Below, piece after piece: positions 1-8,296 of a stretch of DNA of 10,699 bases. How positions within the stretch are numbered: position 1 is the first letter of the stretch; each line of letters begins with the position of its first letter. The notes beneath the pieces are model-generated. The model was not told the origin of the DNA. It ran no database searches and was given only the letters and a program-made list of their open reading frames with translations. The stretch comes from Fragilaria crotonensis (taxonomy: Eukaryota > Bacillariophyta > Fragilariophyceae > Fragilariales > Fragilariaceae), in the NCBI GenBank assembly GCA_022925895.1, contig JAKSYS010000880.1, positions 1-10,699 of the forward strand, in the 5' to 3' direction. The position numbers and the translations under genes are program-made.

Positions 1-196
1 ATGTATACTGAGTACCGTAGTACATTGTCAAACTCCGATCTCCAAACTTGGAATATTCCATGCAGCATGCGTTTCATCAGTTTCGCCCATGAATGATGTT
101 CGGCATCCCGTGAATAGTTTCATTGTCCGGTGACGACTGCCCCGGTGAGAGCAACTGTTGTATTTTGATTGGTATGACGCCAAGTTCCTAGGAGAC

Positions 197-3100
197 ATGC
201 CGAAACGGAAACGCTCATCGGAGCCAGCGCGCCCGCCGCCACCTCCCCCTCCGCCAAAGTCGTTGATAAAGTTGCTGCAGACAGACAAGAACGTGCTGAA
301 ATACTTCACGCTTCTTCAAGCCAACCTTGAGGCTGACAAGGTTAAATGGAAAACCCGGGCTAGAAACGCGGAAAATGAGTGTGAAGAATTGAAAAAGAAG
401 CTGCAAGATCTAAGAAGTGCTCCATCGAAGAGCACCCCGGCGGCAGCTACGCCGATGCAAGCCAAAGCGACGTCAGCAGCATCAATAGATGTGGCACACA
501 ACACAGCAAACAAATCTCTCACCGGAGGCGCTGTTGCAAAAGGAGAAGTCATCGATGACGATATGCTGGGTGATATCTTTGACAATTTGAGTTCCGATGA
601 CGATGACGACGAGAGTAGCGTGGACTTCGGCTTTAACAAGGCGAGTACAGAACGGAACAAACCATCTTTGGCTGTTGAAAGTTCTGATGACGACGAGAGC
701 TCTATTGACTTTGGTTCTGCCCCTAGAGCTGCTCCACCACGCTCACAATCGAAGGTAGAACTAGCTTCCGAGAACGAAACAAGTTCGATTGAAATGAGCA
801 TCAATAATGACCTCAGTAGGCCTACTGCTGTAATGGTGACACCCAAGGATTTCCATCATCCATTCCATGACGTATACTATCAACGACTCTGTGAGGCAAG
901 TGACAACCTGGAACGGTTAGGCGTATCACTCGTGAACGACGATGGATCGTACCGGTCAGACGAGGAGGTGGTGGAGGATCTATTGCAAGCTTTGCGAGCG
1001 ACATCACGCGTTCAGATGATGAGCCGAAACAAAGAAAACACAGCACCTTTCATGGAAATGATTCCTGCTTGTGATTGGAAGGATCACCCGGCGTATGAGG
1101 CAAAGCAATGCGCCTTTGCGGCCCTCCGAATCATGGACATCTTTTGTTGCGAGACTGACGCTGGCGAGTGGGAAGCATTGACCAAAGAGCATATAGGAGA
1201 TCAGCCAAAATCGTTTCAAATTGGTTTTCGTAATCGTCAGCCGCTTGTGAAGAACTTCATGCAATCGCTTAGCGCCGAAATCTCGGATGCATGGCCAGTC
1301 GCAGATCGATCTACGAGAGTGATATCCACAGCGCTGCATTTCGACCCCACACTGTGTGAGGACCTTGCTGGTGACAATGAACTTGACAAGCAGACTGATT
1401 TTGGCGCAAAAAGCCAGGCTCGGTTGTCCACTATGGTGGAGCGGTGTATATTGGTGCAATTGCTCGCTCACTACTATGATCATAGAAGCCAATCAGCCGA
1501 GCGTGTCCCTCTTCTGTGCAGGTATGTTCTAGCAGCAGCTCCATCATTGGCGGTCGAGGACTATCCGAAGTACCCGCCCGTCCTGAGCATGCTTATCATA
1601 GAGGCGCTCGTGACCCATCGCAACGAACTGTTCCCGAGTGCAAACTCTGGCCTCACTGATGTTAACGACGAGGACTTAGAAACCCTCCAAGCTGTAGGCC
1701 TTGCTGTTCATATGGCAATGCACGTATGGCAGCAACGCCTGCGTAGTAATGACGATCGGATTACTGACATTGCTCGGATTCAAGTAGCCAGCTATGAACG
1801 TGTCTTGAAGCTTGACCTACAGTGGTTCGGAGCGCGTGTTTCCTCGCTGGAAGATCTGGAGGAGAGAGTCAGATCGTTGGGTGCGTATGGAAACACAATA
1901 AAGGCTTCCATCTTGGCGATTGTCAGCAAGGCTATCTATGAAAAGCTCTACGAAACGACCAAAACTGGCAGTGTTTCGGGTTTTGATGCGTCTCTGGCTC
2001 ATAGCGTTGCAACACGAAATTTACAGATACGCCGACTCGATTGGTATCGAGAGCTTGTTGGAACACGGACGGATGTAGATGAGTTCACGGAGCAACAGGC
2101 ATTCCTCCGCGGTGTTGCAGATGCAACCGATGGCAGCCCAGATGAATACTGGAAGCGTATCGCATATATGGTGAAGTGCTGTGTTCAACTCTCAGATGGG
2201 CTCCTAGCTGCCCGCGTGGCGCAAGATGTCTTGAAATCGCAGGTGTCTTCACTGTCGAGTGTCTTTGAGCATGAGGCGTTGTACTCACTTATACGATTGA
2301 GCCAAATTCCCTTCATACGGTTTATCAACTTAAAAAGGCGACTAGACCGAAGAAACGCCTTCCAAGCTCAAGCCAAAGTGGAAAAGCTTCTTATCGTTGA
2401 CGCTGTGGCGGACCTTGAAGCCAAGGAAGGAGACACGTGTTACTTTTGGGGCAGCAAGGCGTTTGATGGACGTTCCGAAAGCTTGTGCGAAGACATCGAA
2501 AATTTTGTTGCAACCCACTGGCGACCATCGGATTTGAAAGCCTTCGACAAAGATGCATTGCCTGACGATCGCCTCGTCCAAATGAGTTCGTCAGAACGGG
2601 CTTGTGCGTTGTCTCACATCGCTAGCTGGGAAGGCGTTCGACGATCATTGGAAATTCCTCCATCGTCTGGATTGCCGACCAGCTTGTTTACGTATCCAGA
2701 TCGCGTCTTGCGTTTGTTTCGAGTAAGCGGCTTTGCCAGCGGAAAGGCTCTGCTTCCTGAAAATGAATCTATGCCACCTTCCGCAGTGAGCGTCATATTG
2801 GAAGATGACGCCATTTTGGTAGATCGCTTTGTTGATCGTCTACAAGCGGTGCTTCGAGAGCTTCCCCGGGATTTCCACTTCTGTTCCTGGGTTATAGTCG
2901 CCCAATGACGGCTCCCATTGTTCCTTACTCCAAAGAAATAGGGATTCCGAGTTGCATTTGGTATCTTACTGGGTATGCCTTGTCGCTGGAAGGAGCCAAG
3001 CATCTACAGCAGAAATTGCCTGTTAGGGGCCCAGTGGACAGCTGGATAGGGCTTCGAATGTGCGGTAACTGGGAAAACGAGTTTGGGCAGGCCATTGGCG

Positions 3101-3279
3101 TTGGTACCTTACCAAAGGCTGTAATCGACGTACCGTCGCGGAAGGAGCTGGGGCAAATCATGAAGTTCAGGGCCTTCTGCGCTCTGACACCGCTCTGCTC
3201 GCAAAGGGTGATGGCATCGGCGGCACCAGTTCGACGAAGCTGGAGACAACGTGACACTGATATTGAATACAGTGGTTGA
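197..3279 (+). CDS. Large protein: unrecognised N-terminal part fused to a GT25 glycosyltransferase domain, broken by one frameshift
   Basis: The start is the ATG at 197; the open frame reaches further upstream but only through a TTG at 158, and an in-frame stop lies at 131. Residues 1-6 are basic (MPKRKR, possible nuclear signal), 13-20 are eight prolines, about 40-75 form a charged probable coiled coil, and 132-173 hold two acidic serine motifs. About 175-705 is helical and not recognised. From residue 706 the sequence matches glycosyltransferase family 25 (LPS and collagen galactosyltransferase type): INLKRRLDRR near 710, CALSH at 803-807 and the metal-binding-type EDD at 869-871. That frame stops at 2906-2908. 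Family sequence (LFLGYSRPMTAPIVPY, then a PVDSW motif) continues in another frame to 3279, giving about 1027 residues if one base is missing. There is no signal peptide, odd for a family that usually works in the secretory pathway. The GT25 call is firm; donor and acceptor sugars are unknown. Confidence 0.8.
590..715 (+). repeat. Duplicated acidic serine motif inside the GT25 fusion protein
   Basis: Two near-identical peptides lie 90 bases apart: SSDDDDDESSVDFG (590-631, residues 132-145) and SSDDDESSIDFG (680-715, residues 162-173). The serine followed by acidic residues fits the casein kinase 2 consensus, so phosphorylation is plausible. The repeat may be an internal duplication or two copies of a short linear binding motif in a disordered linker. 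The peptides are seen directly; any function is inferred. Confidence 0.75.
2876..2908 (+). other. Frameshift site in the GT25 domain
   Basis: Up to about 2881 the GT25 domain reads in the frame of the ATG at 197 (LPRDFHF). From 2881 family sequence (LFLGYSRP) reads in the frame that ends at 3279. The local bases are TTCTGTTCCTG. One extra C would make two perfect TTCCTG units and join the frames, so one base appears to be missing. No retroviral-type slippery heptamer is visible, and no intron is needed because conserved residues run up to both sides. Confidence 0.75.
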
Positions 3280-4536
3280 TAACGTTCGCTTCTTCGGTTC
3301 CCAGATACTAGCTTGTAGCACTAAGTTCCCAAAAGGGTGTAATCGAATATGCCATCACTCGGGCTCAAGGCTGCCAACGAAGTGTCTTCGTAATCCTTTT
3401 AGAACGAATCATTGAAAGTGGTTCGGGTTGCTGCCCCTTTTTACCGCATTAACCAAACTCGCCAACATGAGCTACCTCCTGGCAACAGTAATCGAATGTC
3501 ATGGGACGCCCCAGCTTGGCAAAGAAGCTGATGATGACAATGAGCTCAAACTCGGAAGTGATGTCCGACTGCTGATCACAACAGTCCTCATATGCTGGGA
3601 AAGCTGCGGCCTGTATGTGTAACAAGAAGCCAAGCGATTCATTCCTGTGAAGCAAATTTTTCATTACTGAACCGATTTCACGACCTTATTGGCAAGCAAT
3701 GGCCCACATCGCCAACCCGCTGCATGTCACGTAGCGAATACTTCTGAGACGGGGTCAGAAACACCTGAATCTGTTCCTCAGCGACTCGTTCTGCAACGCG
3801 CAGTGTTGCTCTCGAGTCGCACTCGCAACTTCCTCCAGGTCTATGCGTTTTGCGGCTCACCTAGGGAGCAATTGCAGATGAATCAGGCTAGGTACATAGG
3901 GCCAATCTTGTTACATGCGAAACAATTTTAGGACTCATCTACTGAATAGTACGACATCAATTTCAGTACAGCCTCCTTCCTCACGTTCGTTCGTGTAATA
4001 GGACCTTAGCAGATGAAGGCGTTCATGATTGTTAGGGATTGTTAATCCGTGTCAATGTATTGTTACCAGGATTCCAACTTCAGTGGTATGCAATCCTCTA
4101 GAGGTGTCACTCCCAGCGCTTCTTTTGATGTCAGTTGGCTACACGTTCGTGTCGTGTACCAAACACCCACCCAGTTATACCCTTACTAAAACAAGGAGAT
4201 AGACGAATAAATGCATGCTCAACCTACTCATATTATCATCATTACATCCTTTCTCAGTATTTACGTCGTCATTCGTATTTGTTAAGAGTTCTGACTCGTT
4301 GATGAACACTCCAGTCATCATTTTATCACGATTTTCCTATTGAAACACATCGTGTGTTCGGAGTGTCATTACTGTTGGAGGAAGACAGTCCGTCGAGCGT
4401 TGACGACCATCCGGGTGAGTCGGGCAAAGGCACGAGAAATCTAGGCAGGTGGTTCCGCCAAGAACGTCGGCAACGCGAAAGGAAGAGCCAGAAGGAAAAG
4501 ACAAGGTGAATTACGAGTCCCGAGGTAACGTGCGCT

Positions 4537-4641
4537 GATGTGCACCACCAGCACCAAACAAGAAAAGATTGTTTCGGGAGCATTGCGTGGGGCCGATGTG
4601 CACCACCGGCACCAAACGACAAAGGTAGCTTCGGGAGCATT
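4537..4641. repeat. Degenerate two-unit tandem repeat, period 58 bases
   Basis: Unit 1 (4537-4584) and unit 2 (4595-4641) share GATGTGCACCACC, then GCACCAAAC, and end in TTCGGGAGCATT, with a more divergent middle. The copies are 58 bases apart, with 10 unshared bases between them. Because of the repeat, overlapping minus-strand frames show repeated peptides (NAPE.., W/VCTSA), which is a by-product of the repeat and not proof of a protein. Confidence 0.7.
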
Positions 4642-4655
4642 CTCTCGAAACAATC
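4567..4655. repeat. Inverted repeat, 14-base arms, 61-base loop
   Basis: GATTGTTTCGGGAG (4567-4580) pairs with CTCTCGAAACAATC (4642-4655) at 13 of 14 positions. It overlaps the tandem repeat: one arm lies in unit 1 and the other just after unit 2. It could fold as a stem-loop or mark the end of a small degenerate mobile element. I see no target-site duplication or transposase to support the latter. Confidence 0.55.
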
Positions 4656-4953
4656 CTGTTAGGTCTAGTTGAACGAAGTCTTTATGTGAACGTCCTTTCT
4701 TTCCCATCGTCTACCCTATCAGTATCTCATTTCTCATTGCGCCGAGGTAGTTTGGCTTATAGCATCAGGGATTGAAATTACTTCTCATTTGAAACATATC
4801 TTTCCCTACAACTTTTGAAAGATTTTGTCAACAGCAACGCATAAATGATTCGTCTAAGATTATTTGTTAATGAAAAAACGTGTAATCCATACTTAGCAAT
4901 GCAAATGCATAATTGTTTTAACTGTCGATCAAATGTGATCAAATCCACAGTAC

Positions 4954-5003
4954 GTACTCGGAGTACTCAACAAAAAGGCTTAGTACTAGTCTACTGGTAG
5001 TAC
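4954..5003. repeat. Cluster of GTAC-centred palindromes
   Basis: GTACTC-G-GAGTAC (4954-4966) is a perfect 6-base inverted repeat around one base. GTACTA (4983-4988) and TAGTAC (4998-5003) form a second one around nine bases. Just upstream, GATCAAAT occurs twice (4927-4944). CACAGTAC followed by CTCGG recurs near 5190-5202. The cluster is 330-380 bases before the oxidoreductase start, so it could hold factor-binding sites, but no known motif is assigned. Confidence 0.45.
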
Positions 5004-5300
5004 CACCTTCCATGTGTTCAAAGTTCAAATTTGATTAGCAAAAAATGAAGTCTCACACATTGGAATACCTACTACAAGTATGCATACGTGCTACGATCTA
5101 CGATCTCGTTTTGTGTGGATAAAACACCCGGATTTCCTAGTGTCCACATTCTGTTTCAAGGTCGCGTTCCCTTTCTTTTTCAACGACAACCACAGTACTC
5201 GGCGAAGTAGGCGAGGTTAGAATTCGAAAGTGTTCATCATGCCAAGGAAGTAGATCTTTTCCCTCACGCTTTTCAGTGTATGCATATAGGTGCCACAATC

Positions 5301-5329
5301 CAAGATCTTGTTGTCAACATTAGTCAACA
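5301..5329. promoter_or_regulatory. Palindrome and direct repeats just before the oxidoreductase start
   Basis: CAAGATCTTG (5301-5310) is a perfect 10-base palindrome. GTCAACA follows twice (5313-5319 and 5323-5329), ending three bases before the ATG at 5333. They lie in the probable 5' leader or core promoter. The repeats are seen directly; a regulatory role is a guess. Confidence 0.3.
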
Positions 5330-5332
5330 ATA

Positions 5333-6690
5333 ATGAGTGGTGCGAAGAAAGTTGTCATTGTCGGCGGTGGCCCGAGTGGTAAGATAAGGGACGCGTAGCG
5401 TTCTGTTTCTTGATTGGAATGAGGAACTCACCTTGCGGCCCTCGCATCCTCTCAAGGTCGTATGACGGTCAAGCAGTTGAAGGGCAAAGGGCTTCACGTC
5501 ACCTTAGTGCAAGCTGCAGAGACTGCCGAGCTCAGTTGGTACATATGCGAAGTTATGACAGGCCTCAAAGCTTATGAACAATGTGCTACGTCCGTGCCCA
5601 TGCCTGATGCTGACAAAATTGTGTATGGAGTTGCGGAAGGTGTCTGCGATGGAAAGGTCGCGGTCAAAACTCCAGAAGGTGCTGTAGTGGAGCTTAACTT
5701 TGATTACCTCGTCTGTGCATCTGGCATCATCATGCCCACCTTCACGCCGACACCTGGTCAAGATCCAGCTGAACGTCGCAAGGAAATCGAAGATCTTGGG
5801 AAGGTGATTCGCGACCCTACAAAACATGTTGTGGTTGCTGGCGGTGGAGCTGTCGGAGTGGAGATTGCCGGTAACATTCTTGATGGTGGTAACAAAAATA
5901 TCACTCTCATTTCCAATGGGGATCGACTTCTTCCTGATCAGCATGAAAAGTATTCGCAGAAAGCGCATGCCCAGCTCACGAGTCGAGGTGTCAAGGTCCT
6001 TTACAACACTCGTTGCACCGATAAATTGGAAACCACCATCGCCTCCCCAGGCTCCCATTGCATATTTCTGTTAGCGGAGGTAAGACGCTTGAGTGCGATG
6101 TTTACTTGCCTTCTTACACCCGCGGCCCACGATCGGCTTGGTTGGCCCAGCCAATCGGTGACTCCAAGCTCCCTGATGACTTGATCAATGAGAAGGGAAA
6201 GGTCGCTGTCGACGAGTACCTCGCATCCAAGGTCTATCCTAAGCTTTACGTCATTGGAGCATGCAACGACCTTGCGGAGCCTGGGTTGTCTCCCAACTTT
6301 GATTCCCAGTCTCAGTGCATCGCCAAGAACATTATCAAGGAAAAATCAGCGAAGTACGGTGGCGGAATGCTCAAGGCGCCAATGGTTCAACTCGTTGGAC
6401 ACAAATCCTTTGGATTCTTCGTCCCCGAATCTCTCAATCTCCCAGGATGCGTCAGCTGGTGCATGTGCACCGCTTGCGGTCTTCCCATCAACCTCCTTTG
6501 TCCATGTGTCTGGTGCGGAATCCTCTGCGGTCCCTGCAACCTCATGACTTGCGGATTTTGTTGCTCGGATGCCGAAGGCAAAGGTGTAGCTGATACCCTT
6601 GCTGGAGCTGGTAAGTTGGGTCTTGCGGCGGACATGGCCGGATACGTCGGACTTTCCAAGGTGGCTCCCGAAGAGATGAAACGTGGGTGA
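5333..6690 (+). CDS. FAD/NAD(P)H oxidoreductase, AIFM2/FSP1-like, with intron, cysteine-rich tail and frameshift
   Basis: Exon 1 is 5333-5378 and exon 2 starts at 5457; splicing yields MSGAKKVVIVGGGPSGGRM. Residues 11-16 (GGGPSG) are the FAD dinucleotide-binding loop, 144-149 (GGGAVG, then E151) the NAD(P)H loop, and LYVIGACND near 279-287 the late flavin-contact motif. Order and spacing fit the AIF/FSP1/NDH-2 two-dinucleotide-binding family, which passes electrons from NAD(P)H to quinones or similar acceptors. The frame shifts between about 6025 and 6079, where one base seems missing; the restored length is about 426 residues against 373 for human FSP1. Residues 347-385 form a 12-cysteine hydrophobic segment absent from human FSP1. 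The N-terminus lacks the glycine-2 that FSP1 uses for myristoylation. The acidic ribose-binding residue expected after beta strand 2 appears to be Q35. Family call firm, substrate unknown; NDH-2-like or monodehydroascorbate reductase-like are alternatives. Confidence 0.82.
5379..5456 (+). other. Spliceosomal intron, 78 bases, GT-AG
   Basis: It begins GTAAGATAAG and ends CTCTCAAG. It interrupts the glycine codon at the end of the GGGPSG motif (phase 1: G at 5378, GT at 5457-5458). Reading through meets stops, while splicing joins the N-terminal FAD loop to the conserved continuation. The small size is usual for diatom introns. Confidence 0.85.
6025..6079 (+). other. Frameshift interval in the oxidoreductase gene
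   Basis: Before this interval family sequence (RGVKVLYNTRCTDKLETT) reads in the exon-2 frame; after it, SGGKTLECDVYLPSYTRG and the rest read in the next frame to 6690. The downstream frame is open from 6025, bounding the change on the left; SGGKT begins at about 6073, bounding it on the right. One added base restores the protein. A possible intron at 6080-6150 would also restore frame but would remove the conserved segment. Confidence 0.7.
6448..6564 (+). other. Cysteine-rich hydrophobic tail segment of the oxidoreductase
   Basis: Twelve cysteines occur in 39 residues, spaced C-x3-C-x-C-x2-C-x7-C-x-C-x2-C-x3-C-x2-C-x4-C-x2-C-C. The C-x-C-x2-C unit occurs twice. The residues between are mostly hydrophobic or small, without the histidines or charges of a typical zinc finger. 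It resembles S-acylated, membrane-associated cysteine-rich segments such as those of PLAC8-type proteins. About 40 helical, alanine- and glycine-rich residues follow to the stop. Confidence 0.7.
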
Positions 6691-6809
6691 ACGCGCGAGG
6701 TGGTTTCTTGATGTCAGGGTCGTCGAATGTGTGCATGTAACGCGAGAGTTATAAGCGAGGAGTCCAGTGATAGGTATTTGCATTAGTCGATATGATTCCT
6801 TGTTGACTA

Positions 6810-8015
6810 TTAATCTACGTCGTCAAAGTCTAAACTTCCCACCGTTTCAGCGCTCGATGATGACACTGGAAGAAATGCCTTTTCCACCAACTCGTCACTG
6901 CTTCCCTCCGGCATACCTTGTTCGTCTCGCCTCAAATACTGCACACATTCGTTGATTCGTTCCGAGACGTCTTCCTGTTCCTCAACCATGTCAGCCCATT
7001 TAAGGATGACATACGTTTTGGCCAATCGAATGGTCTCGCGAGATTTCCGGCCGGTGGCACAGAGGAGCAATAGGGACTCGACCAAGTACAGCCGGGCGAA
7101 GTGATCGGGTTCCCGCACCTTATCTGGACCCTCGAGCCATAAATCGGGATCGAGACCGCGTTTCTCGTCCACGTCGAGTTCTTCGGGACCGGCGAGGGGG
7201 TACAAGATATATTTAACGATTTTGAGTTCATTCAACAGCCACCAGGCAGAATCTGTCTCCAGGCAACAATTTTTGACCGTCCCTGCGACACCACGGCGTC
7301 GAACAGGATTTTTGGATTTCAGGAACGGCAACAGCGCTTGCAAGAGACACGAGGTGGATCCATCAGCGCGGTGCTGAAGCTTCAGCAGAAAACGACGACC
7401 CGCTTCTGTCTGAGTTGAGTTCATCAAGACGGCACCAAAATGTTGAAATGGATCATGATGCAGACTGTCGCGTTCTGCAGGGTCCTCAATATCGTCGGCT
7501 TCTGTGTCATCGACATAGCTGTCGTTCAAGAACCGACTCAGAAGAAGCTCAAGTGCTGGTTTCGTGGGAAGCTTCTCACCATCAGCAACCTCTTTGACCG
7601 CTTCATCTGGTAATGTGCGTCCCACCAATTCGACTGCCCCCCGTTCAGTCCTCGTCATGTTGGCCAATAATGCCATGCTAAAATTAACTCGCTTCTTCCA
7701 ACTCTCTTTCGCACCAGATGATAAACAAATCTCAGTCAATCTCCCCATGGCGCCTGCATCCAACAAATCTTCTACGCACTGTGATTCACTAGGACCAGAT
7801 GTTAGGTAGAGCAATGCTTGGTGAGCCTTACAGCCGACGGGGTCAGGATGCGAGCAGCTCTTGACCAACGGAGCGACAACATTATGTTGAATCAGCTTGG
7901 CTACATCTTTAGTGCTCAAGACAGCCTCAATGGCAGCGACTCGAACATCAGCCCGAGGAGAAGTGAGAAACTCAAGAAGATCTTTGAAGACTTGTTGGTC
8001 GTCGACAGATGCCAT
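6810..8015 (-). CDS. HGH1: HGH1 homologue, armadillo-type eEF2 folding chaperone
   Basis: The protein is 401 residues from the ATG at 8015; the frame extends upstream only to a TTG at 8048, and MASVDDQQVFKDLLEFL is a natural HGH1-like start. It carries the DUF383 and DUF384 regions of the family: DPFQHFGAVLMNSTQTEAGR near residue 188, RRRGVAGTVKNCCLE near 255, and PLAGPEELDVDEKRG, KVREPD and LVESLLLLCATGR further on. The C-terminus is serine-rich and acidic. In yeast, Hgh1 works with the TRiC/CCT chaperonin to fold elongation factor 2 in the cytosol; the same role is inferred here. The length is about that of the yeast and human proteins and no break is seen. It is head to head with RPS2 and tail to tail with the oxidoreductase gene, leaving 119 bases between the two stops. 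Confidence 0.93.
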   Translation of the reverse strand: MASVDDQQVFKDLLEFLTSPRADVRVAAIEAVLSTKDVAKLIQHNVVAPLVKSCSHPDPVGCKAHQALLYLTSGPSESQCVEDLLDAGAMGRLTEICLSSGAKESWKKRVNFSMALLANMTRTERGAVELVGRTLPDEAVKEVADGEKLPTKPALELLLSRFLNDSYVDDTEADDIEDPAERDSLHHDPFQHFGAVLMNSTQTEAGRRFLLKLQHRADGSTSCLLQALLPFLKSKNPVRRRGVAGTVKNCCLETDSAWWLLNELKIVKYILYPLAGPEELDVDEKRGLDPDLWLEGPDKVREPDHFARLYLVESLLLLCATGRKSRETIRLAKTYVILKWADMVEEQEDVSERINECVQYLRRDEQGMPEGSSDELVEKAFLPVSSSSAETVGSLDFDDVD

Positions 8016-8296
8016 GTCGTTAGCTGCTGAAACAGAAAATGGTCGCAAAGACGAAAAATGAACTCTTCCCGAGAAAAGGATGGCCGTCGCGGAAATATGA
8101 GAAGTGGAATCTAGTAGCGCAGTGGCGGACGAACGCAGACGTACTCGAAGTCAAACTCCTTTATCTTTCTTAACATTCCAGATTCCGTATATACCTGTTA
8201 CCTGTCACTAAAAACGATCCCCGCAAAATTTGGAGCTCCCCACGGTCGTACATTACTCGCGCCTCGTCGAAGCAAATTTAATTAACATCATCAACA
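8016..8296. promoter_or_regulatory. Shared divergent promoter region of HGH1 and RPS2
   Basis: These 281 bases must hold both 5' leaders and both promoters. A direct repeat ACCTGT occurs at 8193-8198 and 8200-8205. TTAATTAA (8278-8285) lies 11 bases before the RPS2 ATG, in an AT-rich leader ending CAACA. No convincing TATA box is visible. Co-regulation of the two translation genes is inferred from their arrangement only. Confidence 0.55.

Larger units (their letters stand above)
3280..5332. other. About 2 kb without a convincing gene; repeats and upstream sequence of the oxidoreductase
   Basis: No long open frame with recognisable protein sequence is present on either strand. Several short frames start at TTG or GTG rather than ATG, and none resembles a known family. 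I see no tRNA cloverleaf or rRNA. The stretch turns AT-rich after about 4740 and holds a degenerate tandem repeat (4537-4641), an inverted repeat (4567-4655), short GTAC-centred palindromes (4954-5003) and a 10-base palindrome (5301-5310). GATTGTTA occurs twice, at 4027-4034 and 4037-4044. The last few hundred bases probably include the promoter and 5' leader of the gene at 5333. Confidence 0.6.

Noticed and set aside
158-196. Upstream start of the GT25 fusion protein at 158
   Set aside because: The codon is TTG; the ATG at 197 gives a natural basic N-terminus.
1004-1492. 162-residue minus-strand frame inside the GT25 gene
   Set aside because: It lies antisense within a long coding region and shows no domain or coherent protein character.
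3428-3931. Plus-strand frames of 64 and 80 residues
   Set aside because: Both begin at TTG rather than ATG, are short and match nothing I know.
4030-4320. Possible solo LTR of a Copia-type element (begins TGTTAGGGATTG, contains AATAAA)
   Set aside because: No matching CA-ended terminus with a target-site duplication was found, and no second copy or element coding sequence is in the window.
4326-4707. Two minus-strand frames of 104 and 88 residues with ATG starts
   Set aside because: They overlap each other across the tandem repeat, which produces their repeated peptides; no recognisable domain and no sign of real coding.
8016-8048. Upstream start of HGH1 at 8048
   Set aside because: The codon is TTG on the minus strand; the ATG at 8015 begins family-like sequence.
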